From: Oscillospiraceae bacterium
Lineage (GTDB): Bacteria > Bacillota > Clostridia > Oscillospirales > Oscillospiraceae
Direction: 5' to 3'
Length of the DNA: 64,000 bases
Assembly: GCA_902781745.1 (NCBI GenBank)
Contig: CACZKM010000003.1
Coordinates: 16,665 to 80,664 of the forward strand
Numbering within the stretch: the stretch's first letter is position 1; each line of letters opens with the position of its first letter. The notes beneath the pieces were generated by a model. It made no database searches, was not told the DNA's origin, and saw only the letters and a list, made by a program, of their open reading frames with translations. Both the position numbers and the translations under genes were made by a program. This document shows positions 55,759 through 63,170 of the stretch, piece after piece.

Positions 55759-56583
55759 ATGCCGGTGGTCTACAAAAAGGGTCTGCTGGAGGGCACCCGG
55801 GTGACCATGGTGCCCCGGGAGGCCATCTCCCCCAATCCCGACCAGCCCCGCCGGTACTTCGACCCCCAGGCCCTGGGAGAGCTGGCGGACAGCATCCGGG
55901 TCCACGGGATCCTTCAGCCCCTGTCCGTCCGGCGGAAGGGGGCCGGGCGGTATGAGCTCATCGCCGGGGAGCGGCGCCTGCGCGCGGCGGCGCTGTGCGG
56001 ACTCCAAGAGGTGCCCTGCCTGGTGTTGGAGGCCGACCGCCGGGATTCCTGCCTGCTGTCCCTGGTGGAGAACCTCCAGCGGCAGGACCTGGACTTCTGG
56101 GAGGAGGCCAGGGCGTTGGAGCGTCTGATCCAGGGCTTCGGGCTGTCCCAGGAGGCCGTGGCCGCCATGGTGGGCAGGTCCCAGCCGGCGGTGGCCAACA
56201 AGCTCCGTCTGCTGAAGCTCCCCCCGGAGGCCCTGGAGCTGCTGCGGAAAAGCGGGGCCACGGAACGGCATGCACGGGCCCTGTTGCGTCTGCCCGACCC
56301 CCAGGCCCAGCTCCAGGGGGCGGCTGTGGCGGCCCGGGAGGGTTGGACGGTGGCCCGGACGGAGCAGTATGTGGCTTCGGTGCTGAAAGACCGGGGGGAC
56401 AAGCCCCGGTCCCGCCGGCCGGTGCTCCTTCGGGATGTGCGGTTCTTTCTCAACTCCGTTGACCACGGCCTGTCCGTCATGCGGTCCGCCGGGGTGGAGG
56501 CCCAGTATCGCCGGGAGGAGGTGGAGGACGCGATCCTGCTGACCATTCGGATCCCCAAGGACACGGCAAAGGAGCGTACATAG
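55759..56583 (+). CDS. noc: ParB/Noc-like nucleoid-associated protein
   Basis: The 274-residue protein has a ParB N-terminal CTP-binding domain (ISPNPDQPRRYFD, LIAGERRLRAAAL), NLQRQDLDFWEEA, an HTH in GLSQEAVAAMVGRSQPAVANKLRLLKLP, then GATERHARALLRL and a C-terminal dimer domain. It is one of two ParB paralogues here. Its position before parA-parB is that of Noc, which coordinates division with the nucleoid, but the N-terminal membrane-targeting helix of Bacillus Noc is not obvious. A second partition protein is the alternative. The start at 55759 has GAGGAGGGG. Confidence 0.85.
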   Translation: MPVVYKKGLLEGTRVTMVPREAISPNPDQPRRYFDPQALGELADSIRVHGILQPLSVRRKGAGRYELIAGERRLRAAALCGLQEVPCLVLEADRRDSCLLSLVENLQRQDLDFWEEARALERLIQGFGLSQEAVAAMVGRSQPAVANKLRLLKLPPEALELLRKSGATERHARALLRLPDPQAQLQGAAVAAREGWTVARTEQYVASVLKDRGDKPRSRRPVLLRDVRFFLNSVDHGLSVMRSAGVEAQYRREEVEDAILLTIRIPKDTAKERT

Positions 56584-56601
56584 GGGTTCTTATGTGTTTT
56601 T

Positions 56602-56635
56602 CGCGGATGTTTCACGTGAAACATCCGCATTTTTC
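56602..56635. promoter_or_regulatory. parS: parS site inside the terminator hairpin of noc
   Basis: TGTTTCACGTGAAACA (56608-56623) is a perfect 16-bp parS, the ParB loading site. It is the centre of a longer palindrome GCGGATGT...ACATCCGC followed by ATTTTTC, so the same sequence can also end the noc transcript. Confidence 0.92.
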
Positions 56636-56657
56636 TATTTGTCCACAAATCCTGTAT

Positions 56658-56686
56658 TGCAAAATAGCCGTGAGAATAGTATAATA
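56658..56686 (+). promoter_or_regulatory. ancestral promoter of parA (upstream half)
   Basis: TTGCAA (56658-56663), 17 bases, TATAAT (56681-56686 within GAGAATAGTATAATA). The same 15-mer recurs at 56994-57008 next to parA, 322 bases later, with an inserted element between, so the -35 and the parA leader have been pulled apart. Confidence 0.75.
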
Positions 56687-56690
56687 CTAG

Positions 56691-56826
56691 GGCCTGTTTG
56701 AAAAACGTCAATATGCCCACTGGCGGGTCTATTTCCGCCATATTTCGCCAAATTTTCTTGAAATCCATACAGGATTCCTGAATATCCTTCGCCATTGGTC
56801 ATACTGCCTATTTTTCAAACAAGGCC
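56691..56826. mobile_element. 136-bp MITE-like element
   Basis: GGCCTGTTTGAAAAA (56691-56705) and TTTTTCAAACAAGGCC (56811-56826) are terminal inverted repeats differing by one inserted base. There is no ORF. It forms the left half of the insertion in the parA promoter. Confidence 0.7.
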
Positions 56827-56833
56827 TAATCTC

Positions 56834-56993
56834 CGATTAAAAACAGAGTTTTTAATCGACCACGGCAGAATGCCGTGGTCTGCAAACCAAAGGTTTGCAG
56901 GATTCGGTATTGCACGGCTTCTCTGGCCGCACAAATTGTGCGGCCGCCATGGGCAGAGCCCATGGCAATAAAAACAATGGATTGTTTTTATTG
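56834..56993. repeat. array of consecutive perfect hairpins
   Basis: Almost end to end: CGATTAAAAAC-AGA-stem (834-858), GACCACGGCA-GAA-stem (858-880), CTGCAAACC-AAA-stem (880-900), GGCCGCACAA stem (925-945), GCCATGGGC-AGA-stem (946-966) and CAATAAAAACAAT-GG-stem (966-993); coordinates are the last three digits after 56. Each stem is perfect and most loops are three purines. The stems have unrelated sequences, so this is not a simple repeat. Confidence 0.85.
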
Positions 56994-57057
56994 GAGAATA
57001 GTATAATATTGTGTCACACGCAAACTCTATGATCATACAGGGAAGAAGGGGTCGGAC

Positions 57058-57849
57058 ATGGCAAAAACCATCGCCTTTGTCAACCAAAAGGGGGGCGTGG
57101 GCAAGACCACCAGCTGTGTCAATCTGGCGGCCTGCCTGGTCCGACAGGGCGCCCGGGTGCTGGTGGTGGACTTCGACCCCCAGGGCAACGCCACGTCTGG
57201 CTTCGGTGTGGACAAGGTGGCGGCCTTCCCCACCATCTATGACGTGCTCATCCGGGGCGCGTCGGTGGAGAACGCGGTGGTGAAGACCCCCTACTGCGAC
57301 GTCATCCCCGCCAACAAGACTCTGGCGGGGGCCTCGGTGGAGCTCATCGGGCTGGAGCGGCGGGAGTATCTGCTGAAGGAGACCCTGGCCCGGGTGGCGG
57401 GGAACTATGACTTCATCCTCATCGACTGCCCTCCCTCCCTGGAGCTGCTCACCCTCAACTGCCTGTGCGCCGCCGACACGGTGATGGTCCCCGTCCAGTG
57501 CGAGTATTACGCCCTGGAGGGCCTCAGCGACCTGCTGTCCACCATCCGGCTGGTGAAGGGACGGCTGAATCCCGCCATCGACATCGAAGGGCTGATCCTC
57601 ACCATGTACGACGGGCGGACCAATCTGTCCCTGCAGGTGGCCGAGCAGGTGAAGCGGCACTTCCCCGGCAAGGTCTTCGCTACGGCCATTCCCCGGAACG
57701 TCCGGCTGTCCGAGGCCCCCAGCCACGGCAAGCCGGTGATCGCCTACGACGGCGGCTCCCGGGGAGCCAAGGCCTATACCCTGCTGGCGGAGGAGTTTTT
57801 GGCCCGGAATCCCATCCCCGGACGAACAGAAGAAGGGGAGACACTATGA
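57058..57849 (+). CDS. parA: chromosome partitioning ATPase ParA (Soj)
   Basis: The 263-residue ATPase has the deviant Walker A KGGVGKTT (11-18), VVDFDPQGNATSG, IDCPPSLELLTLN and a C-terminal DNA-binding region. It drives ParB-parS separation and regulates DnaA. Its stop overlaps the ATG of the next gene (ATGA). The promoter has been split by an insertion of about 320 bases; AAGAAGGGG precedes the ATG. Confidence 0.97.
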   Translation: MAKTIAFVNQKGGVGKTTSCVNLAACLVRQGARVLVVDFDPQGNATSGFGVDKVAAFPTIYDVLIRGASVENAVVKTPYCDVIPANKTLAGASVELIGLERREYLLKETLARVAGNYDFILIDCPPSLELLTLNCLCAADTVMVPVQCEYYALEGLSDLLSTIRLVKGRLNPAIDIEGLILTMYDGRTNLSLQVAEQVKRHFPGKVFATAIPRNVRLSEAPSHGKPVIAYDGGSRGAKAYTLLAEEFLARNPIPGRTEEGETL

Positions 57850-58328
57850 AGGAGCGAGTGTTTCAGATCCTCGGGATTGCCGTCGGGTTGACCATGGCTC
57901 TTTATGTGGCCCAGGCGGCTGTGGGTGCGGCGCTGGATTCCTCCGAGAACGCCCGGGCTTTGCGGGCTGATCTGGCGGCCTGTCAGCCCTACCTTCCCGG
58001 CGGTGAGGGAATGCAGGGGGAGGTCGATACGGCCTATTTCACGGACCGAAGCGAAGCCTTTGCCATTGCCGCCAATCAATACGGATATGCGGTGTTTCAG
58101 GACCCTGCCGCCGCGCTCGACCAACTGAAATCAGAGTATCACCAGGGGATCCATCTGATCCAACGGAACATCTTTCCTCCGGTTCCCTTGACCCGGCACA
58201 CCTACACTCTCTATGAAAACCGGGGCTGGCAGCTCACCGACGGCTATGGGGATGCCTTGGAGCAGGCGGCCTTTGTGGACCGCTTCCTGGACATCTACGA
58301 GAACAGCTTTGAGCCCCACGGGGGATAA
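57846..58328 (+). CDS. membrane-anchored protein between parA and parB
   Basis: This 160-residue protein has one N-terminal membrane helix (about 7-28, ILGIAVGLTMALYVAQAAVGAAL), then an extracellular-side domain of about 130 residues (FTDRSEAFAIAANQYGYAVF, LYENRGWQLTDGYGDAL). No family is recognised. Its ATG overlaps the parA stop and parB follows after 27 bases, so it is made with the partition proteins. It lies in a spot where parA and parB are normally adjacent. Confidence 0.78.
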   Translation: MKERVFQILGIAVGLTMALYVAQAAVGAALDSSENARALRADLAACQPYLPGGEGMQGEVDTAYFTDRSEAFAIAANQYGYAVFQDPAAALDQLKSEYHQGIHLIQRNIFPPVPLTRHTYTLYENRGWQLTDGYGDALEQAAFVDRFLDIYENSFEPHGG

Positions 58329-58355
58329 TGAAGCGAAGAGAAAGGAGGCCAACCT

Positions 58356-59249
58356 ATGGCCTTAGGAAAAGGGCTGGATGCCCTCCTGGGGGACACCACC
58401 CTCCAGGCCCAGAGCGGCGGGTCGGTGACCCTCCCAATCTCCCAGGTGGAGCCGGGGCTGAACCAGCCGAGAAAGCATTTTGACGAGGAGGCCCTGGCGG
58501 ATCTGTCGGAATCCATCCGGCAGCACGGCATTTTGCAGCCCCTGACCGTCCGCCGCCTGGCCTCGGGATATTATCAGATCATCGCCGGGGAGCGCCGGTG
58601 GCGGGCCGCTCGGATGGCAGGGCTCACCGAGATCCCCGCCATGATCGTGGAGGCCGACGACCGAAAGGTCATGGAGCTGGGCCTCATCGAAAACCTCCAA
58701 CGGGAGGACCTGAACCCCATGGAAGAGGCCATGGGCTACCGCTCCCTGATGAAGGACTACGGCCTGACCCAGGATGAGGTCTCCCAGCGGGTGAGCAAGT
58801 CCCGGCCCACCGTGGCCAACGCCATGCGGCTGCTCCAGCTCCCCCAGGAGGTCCAGTGGCTCATCGAACAGGGCAACCTCTCCGCCGGCCACGGCCGGGC
58901 CATGCTCCCCCTGGGCGACCCCGATGTGGAGATCGACCTGGCCGAGGAGATCATGCGGAAAAACCTCTCCGTCCGGGAGGTGGAGGAACGGGTGCGGCGG
59001 ATGCGCAGCGAGAACGAGGCCGACGGCCCCGCACGGAAGGCCTCCGGCAAGCAGGAGCGGCCCCAGGAGATCTACTACCGGGACGTGGAGCGCCAGCTTA
59101 CCCAGGACCTGGGCCGGAAGGTGACCATCACCCCGGGCAGGAAGAAGGGAAAGCTCACCCTGGAATACTATGACAGCGAAGACCTGAACGCCCTCCTGTC
59201 AGCCCTGACCACCATACACATTCGCGGAGGGGAGGGGACGCGGTCATGA
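58356..59249 (+). CDS. parB: chromosome partitioning protein ParB (Spo0J)
   Basis: The 297-residue protein begins MALGKGLDALLGDTTL, the ParA-stimulating N-terminal motif of Spo0J. PISQVEPGLNQPRKHFDEEALADLSESIRQHG and the CTP-binding IIAGERRWRAARMAGL follow, then NLQREDLNPMEEAMGYRSLM, the parS-reading HTH LTQDEVSQRVSKSRPTVANAMRLLQLP, and a C-terminal dimer domain. It loads on the parS sites at 56608 and 59900 and spreads. AAAGGAGG precedes the ATG. Confidence 0.97.
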   Translation: MALGKGLDALLGDTTLQAQSGGSVTLPISQVEPGLNQPRKHFDEEALADLSESIRQHGILQPLTVRRLASGYYQIIAGERRWRAARMAGLTEIPAMIVEADDRKVMELGLIENLQREDLNPMEEAMGYRSLMKDYGLTQDEVSQRVSKSRPTVANAMRLLQLPQEVQWLIEQGNLSAGHGRAMLPLGDPDVEIDLAEEIMRKNLSVREVEERVRRMRSENEADGPARKASGKQERPQEIYYRDVERQLTQDLGRKVTITPGRKKGKLTLEYYDSEDLNALLSALTTIHIRGGEGTRS

Positions 59250-59737
59250 ACGAGGAAAAGCCCAAGGAGCCGGAAAAGAAGCCGACCCGGTCGGTGACTA
59301 CCTACCTTATCATCCTCTTCCTGGCAGCCCTGCTGCTCCTGCTGCTCTCCTTCTTTATGCAGCAGCGGCAGGCCCTCATGGACCTCAGCAATACCGTGGC
59401 CACCAGCCAGAACGTGTCGGAGCTCCAGCTCACCAACCAGCAGCTCACCTACCGGCTGGAGGAGCTTCAGCGGCAGAGCAAGGAGGAAAAGGAGGCTCTC
59501 ACCCAGGACGTGAAAGAGGCCGAGTCAAAGGCGGAGGATGCCCAGAAGCAGGCCGACGCCCTGGAATGGCTCCGGCAGATCGAGGCCGCCACCCGGACCT
59601 CCTACCCCAAGTCCCGGGACCTGGTGGAGGCCTTTGAGAAGACCGGACTGAAGGAATATCTCCCCGACGCCTCCGTGGTGGAGGATGGGGACTCGCCTGC
59701 GGAGACCTATCAGCATTTGTACGCCATGCTCTTTTAA
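59246..59737 (+). CDS. single-pass membrane protein with coiled coil
   Basis: The 163-residue protein has a charged cytoplasmic N-terminus, a membrane helix (about 20-38, LIILFLAALLLLLLSFFM), then a coiled coil (about 55-110: LQLTNQQLTYRLEELQRQ, EEKEALTQDVKEAESKAEDAQ) and a small C-terminal domain. The ATG overlaps the parB stop (ATGA). The layout recalls FtsL/DivIC-like or tethering proteins, but no family is recognised. Confidence 0.78.
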   Translation: MNEEKPKEPEKKPTRSVTTYLIILFLAALLLLLLSFFMQQRQALMDLSNTVATSQNVSELQLTNQQLTYRLEELQRQSKEEKEALTQDVKEAESKAEDAQKQADALEWLRQIEAATRTSYPKSRDLVEAFEKTGLKEYLPDASVVEDGDSPAETYQHLYAMLF

Positions 59738-59741
59738 TACT

Positions 59742-59878
59742 ATTCCCAAATGAAAAGCTTTCATTTGGGAATCCGCGTGCTGCGCACGCGCATGCCGCGC
59801 AAGCGCGTCATGCCGTCTCATGCAGTCTCAAACGCGCCTTGCGCTAGAAAAAGCTTTTCAAGCTTTTTCATTGAGACT
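59742..59878. repeat. second hairpin array, upstream of serS
   Basis: Stems in order: ATTCCCAAATGAAA with TTTCATTTGGGAAT (59742-59772, perfect 14 bp), CGCGTGC-TGC-GCACGCG (59774-59790), CATGCCGCGC with one mismatch (59791-59812), GCGC-CTT-GCGC (about 59834-59844), and GAAAAAGCTT-TTC-AAGCTTTTTC (59847-59869). The last two are enclosed by AGTCTCAA/TTGAGACT (59824-59831 with 59871-59878). As in the first array, one end abuts TAG-TATAA (59878-59885), a -10-like box. Confidence 0.8.
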
Positions 59879-59899
59879 AGTATAACAAGTGAACGCGGA

Positions 59900-59915
59900 T
59901 GTTCCACGTGAAACA
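59900..59915. promoter_or_regulatory. parS: second parS site
   Basis: TGTTCCACGTGAAACA differs from the perfect parS at one base. The flanks (GCGGA...TCC) match those of the first site. It lies 48 bases before serS. Confidence 0.85.
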
Positions 59916-59962
59916 TCCATAACCAACCCATATACGAATCTATCCGAGAGGGGAAACGAACC

Positions 59963-61249
59963 ATGCTAGACATCAAGAGAATCAAAGAAGATCCCGACAA
60001 GGTCAAGGCCGGTCTGAAGGCCAAGGAAGTGGACTGCGACAAGGAAGTGGACCGCATCCTGGAGCTGGACAAGGAGCGCCGGGAGATCATCTTCGCTACC
60101 GAACAGGGGAAGGCGGAGCAGAACAAGGTCTCCAAGACCATCCCCCAGTTGAAAAAGGCCGGGGAGGACACCGCCCCCGTCTTTGCCCGGATGAGCCAGC
60201 TCAAGGCGGAGATCGCCGCCAACGACGAGAAGCTCCGGGCGGTGGAGGCGGAGTACCGCACCCTGATGCTCTCCCTGCCCAACCTGCCTGACGACGACCT
60301 GAAGCCCGGCGGCAAGGAGAACAACGAGCCCCTGCGCTACTTCGGGGAGCCCCACCAGTTCGACTTTGAGCCCAAGCACCATGTGGACCTGTGCACCGAC
60401 CTGGGCCTCATCGACTACACCCGGGGGGTGAAGCTGGCGGGCTCCGGCTTTTGGATGTACACCGGCATGGGCTCCCGGCTGGAGTGGGCTCTGCTGAACT
60501 ATTTCATCGACTGCCACCTGGCCGACGGCTATGAGTTCATCCTGCCCCCCCACATGCTGGAGTATCAGTGCGGCGAGACCGCGGGCCAGTTCCCCAAGTT
60601 TGCCGACGAGGTCTACAAGATCCAGAACCCCACCGACGACCGGGTCCACTATATGCTCCCCACCGCCGAGGCCGCCCTGGCCAGTGTGTACCGGGACGAG
60701 ATCCTCTCCGAGGCCGACCTGCCCAAGAAGTTCTTCGCCTATACCCCCTGCTTCCGCCGGGAGGCCGGGTCCGCCCGGGCCGAGGAACGGGGCATGGTCC
60801 GGGGCCATCAGTTCAATAAGGTAGAGATGTTCCAGTTCACCCGCCCCGAGGACTCCGACGCCGCCTTCGACGAGCTGGTCACCAAGGCGGAGAACCTGGT
60901 GAAGGGCCTGGGCTTCCACTTCCGCACCGTGAAGCTGGCCGCCGGGGACTGCTCGGCCTCCATGGCCCGGACCTACGACATCGAGATCCAGATCCCCTCC
61001 ATGCAGGGGTACAAGGAGGTCTCCTCGGTGTCCAACGCCCGGGACTACCAGGCCCGCCGGGGCAACATCCGCTTCCGCCGGGAGGGCGGCAAGCCGGAGT
61101 TCGTCCACACCCTCAACGGCTCCGGCCTGGCCACCAGCCGAATCTTCCCCGCCATGGTGGAGCAGAACCAGCTCAAGGACGGCTCCGTGAAGGTCCCCGA
61201 GGTGCTGCAGAAGTACCTGGGCGGCTTGGAAGTCATTACCAAGAAATAA
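59963..61249 (+). CDS. serS: seryl-tRNA synthetase
   Basis: The 428-residue class II synthetase has the N-terminal coiled-coil tRNA-binding arm (about 28-100) and class II motifs: the motif 2 loop FRREAGSARAEERGMVRGHQF (about 258-278) and motif 3 LNGSGLATSRIFPAMVE (about 385-401). GAGAGGGGAA precedes the ATG. No T-box leader is present in the 225-base gap, which is instead filled by the hairpin array and parS. Confidence 0.97.
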   Translation: MLDIKRIKEDPDKVKAGLKAKEVDCDKEVDRILELDKERREIIFATEQGKAEQNKVSKTIPQLKKAGEDTAPVFARMSQLKAEIAANDEKLRAVEAEYRTLMLSLPNLPDDDLKPGGKENNEPLRYFGEPHQFDFEPKHHVDLCTDLGLIDYTRGVKLAGSGFWMYTGMGSRLEWALLNYFIDCHLADGYEFILPPHMLEYQCGETAGQFPKFADEVYKIQNPTDDRVHYMLPTAEAALASVYRDEILSEADLPKKFFAYTPCFRREAGSARAEERGMVRGHQFNKVEMFQFTRPEDSDAAFDELVTKAENLVKGLGFHFRTVKLAAGDCSASMARTYDIEIQIPSMQGYKEVSSVSNARDYQARRGNIRFRREGGKPEFVHTLNGSGLATSRIFPAMVEQNQLKDGSVKVPEVLQKYLGGLEVITKK

Positions 61250-61252
61250 GAG

Positions 61253-61456
61253 ATGGACCAGGAAAACAAAACGAATCAGGGGGAGACCAAGCAGGAGATC
61301 ACCCCTGCCTCCGCCCCGGAGGACGCCGTGCCCCCGGAGAAGAAGCCCTACAGCAAAAAGGCCCGGGCCTGGGCCTGGGTGGGCATCGCCTTTATGGTCT
61401 TCCTGACCATCATGTACTTTTACTACTTTTATTCCGGCCTGATCTTGCACTGGTAA
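61253..61456 (+). CDS. small single-pass membrane protein
   Basis: This 67-residue protein has an acidic Gln/Glu/Pro-rich N-terminus, a basic KKPYSKKARAWAW segment and one C-terminal helix (AWVGIAFMVFLTIMYFYYFY, about 44-63). No family is recognised. It lies between serS and rsmG with gaps of 3 and 13 bases, so it is probably cotranscribed. Its own ribosome site is weak, suggesting coupling to serS. Confidence 0.7.
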   Translation: MDQENKTNQGETKQEITPASAPEDAVPPEKKPYSKKARAWAWVGIAFMVFLTIMYFYYFYSGLILHW

Positions 61457-61469
61457 GGGGGGTCCGCCT

Positions 61470-62213
61470 GTGACCGAAGAATTGAAACGCACCCTGGCGG
61501 AAGGTCTGGCCGCCCTGGGTCTGACCCCGCCGGAAGGGGCGGTGGACAAGCTGGCCCTGTACTGCGACCTGCTGCTGGAGAAGAACCAGGTGATGAACCT
61601 CACCGCCATCACCGACCCGGCGGAGGTGGTGCGCCTCCACTTTCTGGACAGCGCCGCCCTCCTGCCCGCCCGGGTCCTCCAGGGGAAGAAGATCATCGAC
61701 GTGGGCACCGGCGGGGGCTTCCCCGGTCTGGTGCTGAAGCTCCTGGACCCCACCATGGAGGTTACCCTCCTGGACAGCCTGGGCAAACGGGTGGACTGGC
61801 TCCAAGGGGTCTGCCGGACCCTGGACCTGCCCGACGTGGTCTGCCGGAAGGGCCGGGCCGAGGAGCTGGGCCGGGACCCCGCGTTTCGGGAACAATATGA
61901 CGGGGCGGTCTCCCGGGCCCTGGCCTCCATGCCGGTGCTGGCGGAGCTCTGCCTGCCCTTTGTGAAGCCCGGGGGCCTCTTCCTGGCCATGAAGAGCAAC
62001 AAAACCGACGAGGAGATCGACGCCGCCCGGCCGGTCATCGGCACCCTGGGAGGGGAGCCCCCCTTCGTCATGGACTATCGTCTCCCCGGGGAGGACGGCT
62101 ACCGCCGCATCGTCACGGTCTACAAGAAGGGACCCACGCCGAAGGCCTATCCCCGGAAGTGGTCCAAGATCAAGGAGGCCAAATTCGTCCCGCCGACGGA
62201 GGGAACAAATTGA
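61470..62213 (+). CDS. rsmG: 16S rRNA (guanine527-N7)-methyltransferase RsmG
   Basis: The 247-residue SAM-dependent enzyme starts at a GTG (61470) with AAGGGGGG upstream. It has NLTAITDPAEVVRLHFLDSA, the SAM motif IDVGTGGGFPGLVLKL (about 74-89), TLLDSLGKRVDWLQ and VSRALASMPVLAELCLPF. It methylates G527 of 16S rRNA; loss of it gives low-level streptomycin resistance in other bacteria. Association with par genes near oriC is common in Firmicutes. Confidence 0.96.
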   Translation: MTEELKRTLAEGLAALGLTPPEGAVDKLALYCDLLLEKNQVMNLTAITDPAEVVRLHFLDSAALLPARVLQGKKIIDVGTGGGFPGLVLKLLDPTMEVTLLDSLGKRVDWLQGVCRTLDLPDVVCRKGRAEELGRDPAFREQYDGAVSRALASMPVLAELCLPFVKPGGLFLAMKSNKTDEEIDAARPVIGTLGGEPPFVMDYRLPGEDGYRRIVTVYKKGPTPKAYPRKWSKIKEAKFVPPTEGTN

Positions 62214-62307
62214 CCTCACAAGAGGCATAATCAACTTTCGACCAAGGGATTTATCGGAATAATTCACAGAATCGTGAGAAAATATTAGTATTCTTGCACA
62301 AAAATAG

Positions 62308-62336
62308 TTGCATCATTGAACGATTTATGATACAAT
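62308..62336 (+). promoter_or_regulatory. promoter of the MinD-like gene
   Basis: TTGCAT (62308-62313), 17 bases, TACAAT (62331-62336), with start near 62343 and a very short leader. The preceding gap (62214-62300) is AT-rich with no other feature. Confidence 0.8.
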
Positions 62337-62362
62337 GATGCAGAACAAACGGGAGGAACGGC

Positions 62363-63100
62363 ATGGGCAGCGTCATCGTCATCACATCCGGAAAAGGCGG
62401 AACGGGAAAGACCTCTTTGGCCGGGGGGATCGGCGCGGCGCTGGCCAGCCGGGGCCGGCGGGTCCTCTGTCTGGACGCCGACGTGGGTCTGCGGAACCTG
62501 GACATCGCCCTGGGCATGGCGGACGCCGCCCTCATGGACTTTTCCGACGTGATGGCCGGCCGGTGCGAGCTGGACCGGGCGGTGGCGCCCCACCCGGGGA
62601 TCGACGGCCTGTACCTGCTCACGGCCCCCCTGACCCTGCCGGCGGACTTCGCCGGAGAGGAGGGCTTCCGGGCCCTGCTGGACCGGGCCCGGGCGGCCTA
62701 CGACTGGGTGCTCATCGACGCCCCCGCCGGCATCGGCGACGGATTCCGCCTGGCGGTCTCCGGCGCGGACCGGGCCATCGTGGTGGCCGTCAGCGACCCC
62801 GCGTCCCTTCGGGACGCCCAGCGGGTGGTGGAGGCCATGCAGGGCGTCTCCCCGGTCCACCTGGTGGTCAACCGGGTGCGCGGCCGGGTCCTCCGGCGGC
62901 TGGGCGCCACCATCGACGACGCCATGGACGCTGTGGGCCTGCCTCTGCTGGGGCTGGTGCCCGAGGACGTCCAGGTGGTCCTGGCGGCGGGCAGCGGCCA
63001 GCCGGTGTGCCAGGTGACCCGAAAGGGCGCCGCCCAGGCCTATGCCAACATCGCCCGGCGGATCGAGGGGGACGCGGTTCCCCTCATGCGCATCTGGTGA
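62363..63100 (+). CDS. MinD/ParA-family P-loop ATPase
   Basis: The 245-residue protein has a deviant Walker A, GKGGTGKTSLA (10-20), LCLDADVGLRNLDIALG (a MinD-type switch segment), VLIDAPAGIGDGF and VVAVSDPASLRDAQRV, and ends with AYANIARRIEG. The sequence reads closest to MinD, the membrane ATPase that places the division site through MinC. The usual C-terminal amphipathic helix is weak or missing (ends PLMRIW) and no minC or minE lies beside it. A MinD-like protein of another function remains possible. Confidence 0.82.
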   Translation: MGSVIVITSGKGGTGKTSLAGGIGAALASRGRRVLCLDADVGLRNLDIALGMADAALMDFSDVMAGRCELDRAVAPHPGIDGLYLLTAPLTLPADFAGEEGFRALLDRARAAYDWVLIDAPAGIGDGFRLAVSGADRAIVVAVSDPASLRDAQRVVEAMQGVSPVHLVVNRVRGRVLRRLGATIDDAMDAVGLPLLGLVPEDVQVVLAAGSGQPVCQVTRKGAAQAYANIARRIEGDAVPLMRIW

Positions 63101-63170
63101 GAAAGCCTCCCAAAGACCCCATACCCCGCGGCAACAAGATCGCGAGGCCAAAGTGAAAGGATGACCGAAT

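Noticed and set aside
56834-56993. CRISPR array
   Set aside because: The hairpins differ in sequence and are contiguous; there are no identical direct repeats with regular spacers and no cas genes.
56672-57008. A complete insertion sequence at parA
   Set aside because: There is no transposase frame in the 320-base insert; only a non-autonomous element can be claimed.
59738-59962. T-box leader before serS
   Set aside because: No T-box sequence or antiterminator was found; the hairpins have unrelated stems and there is no terminator before the gene.
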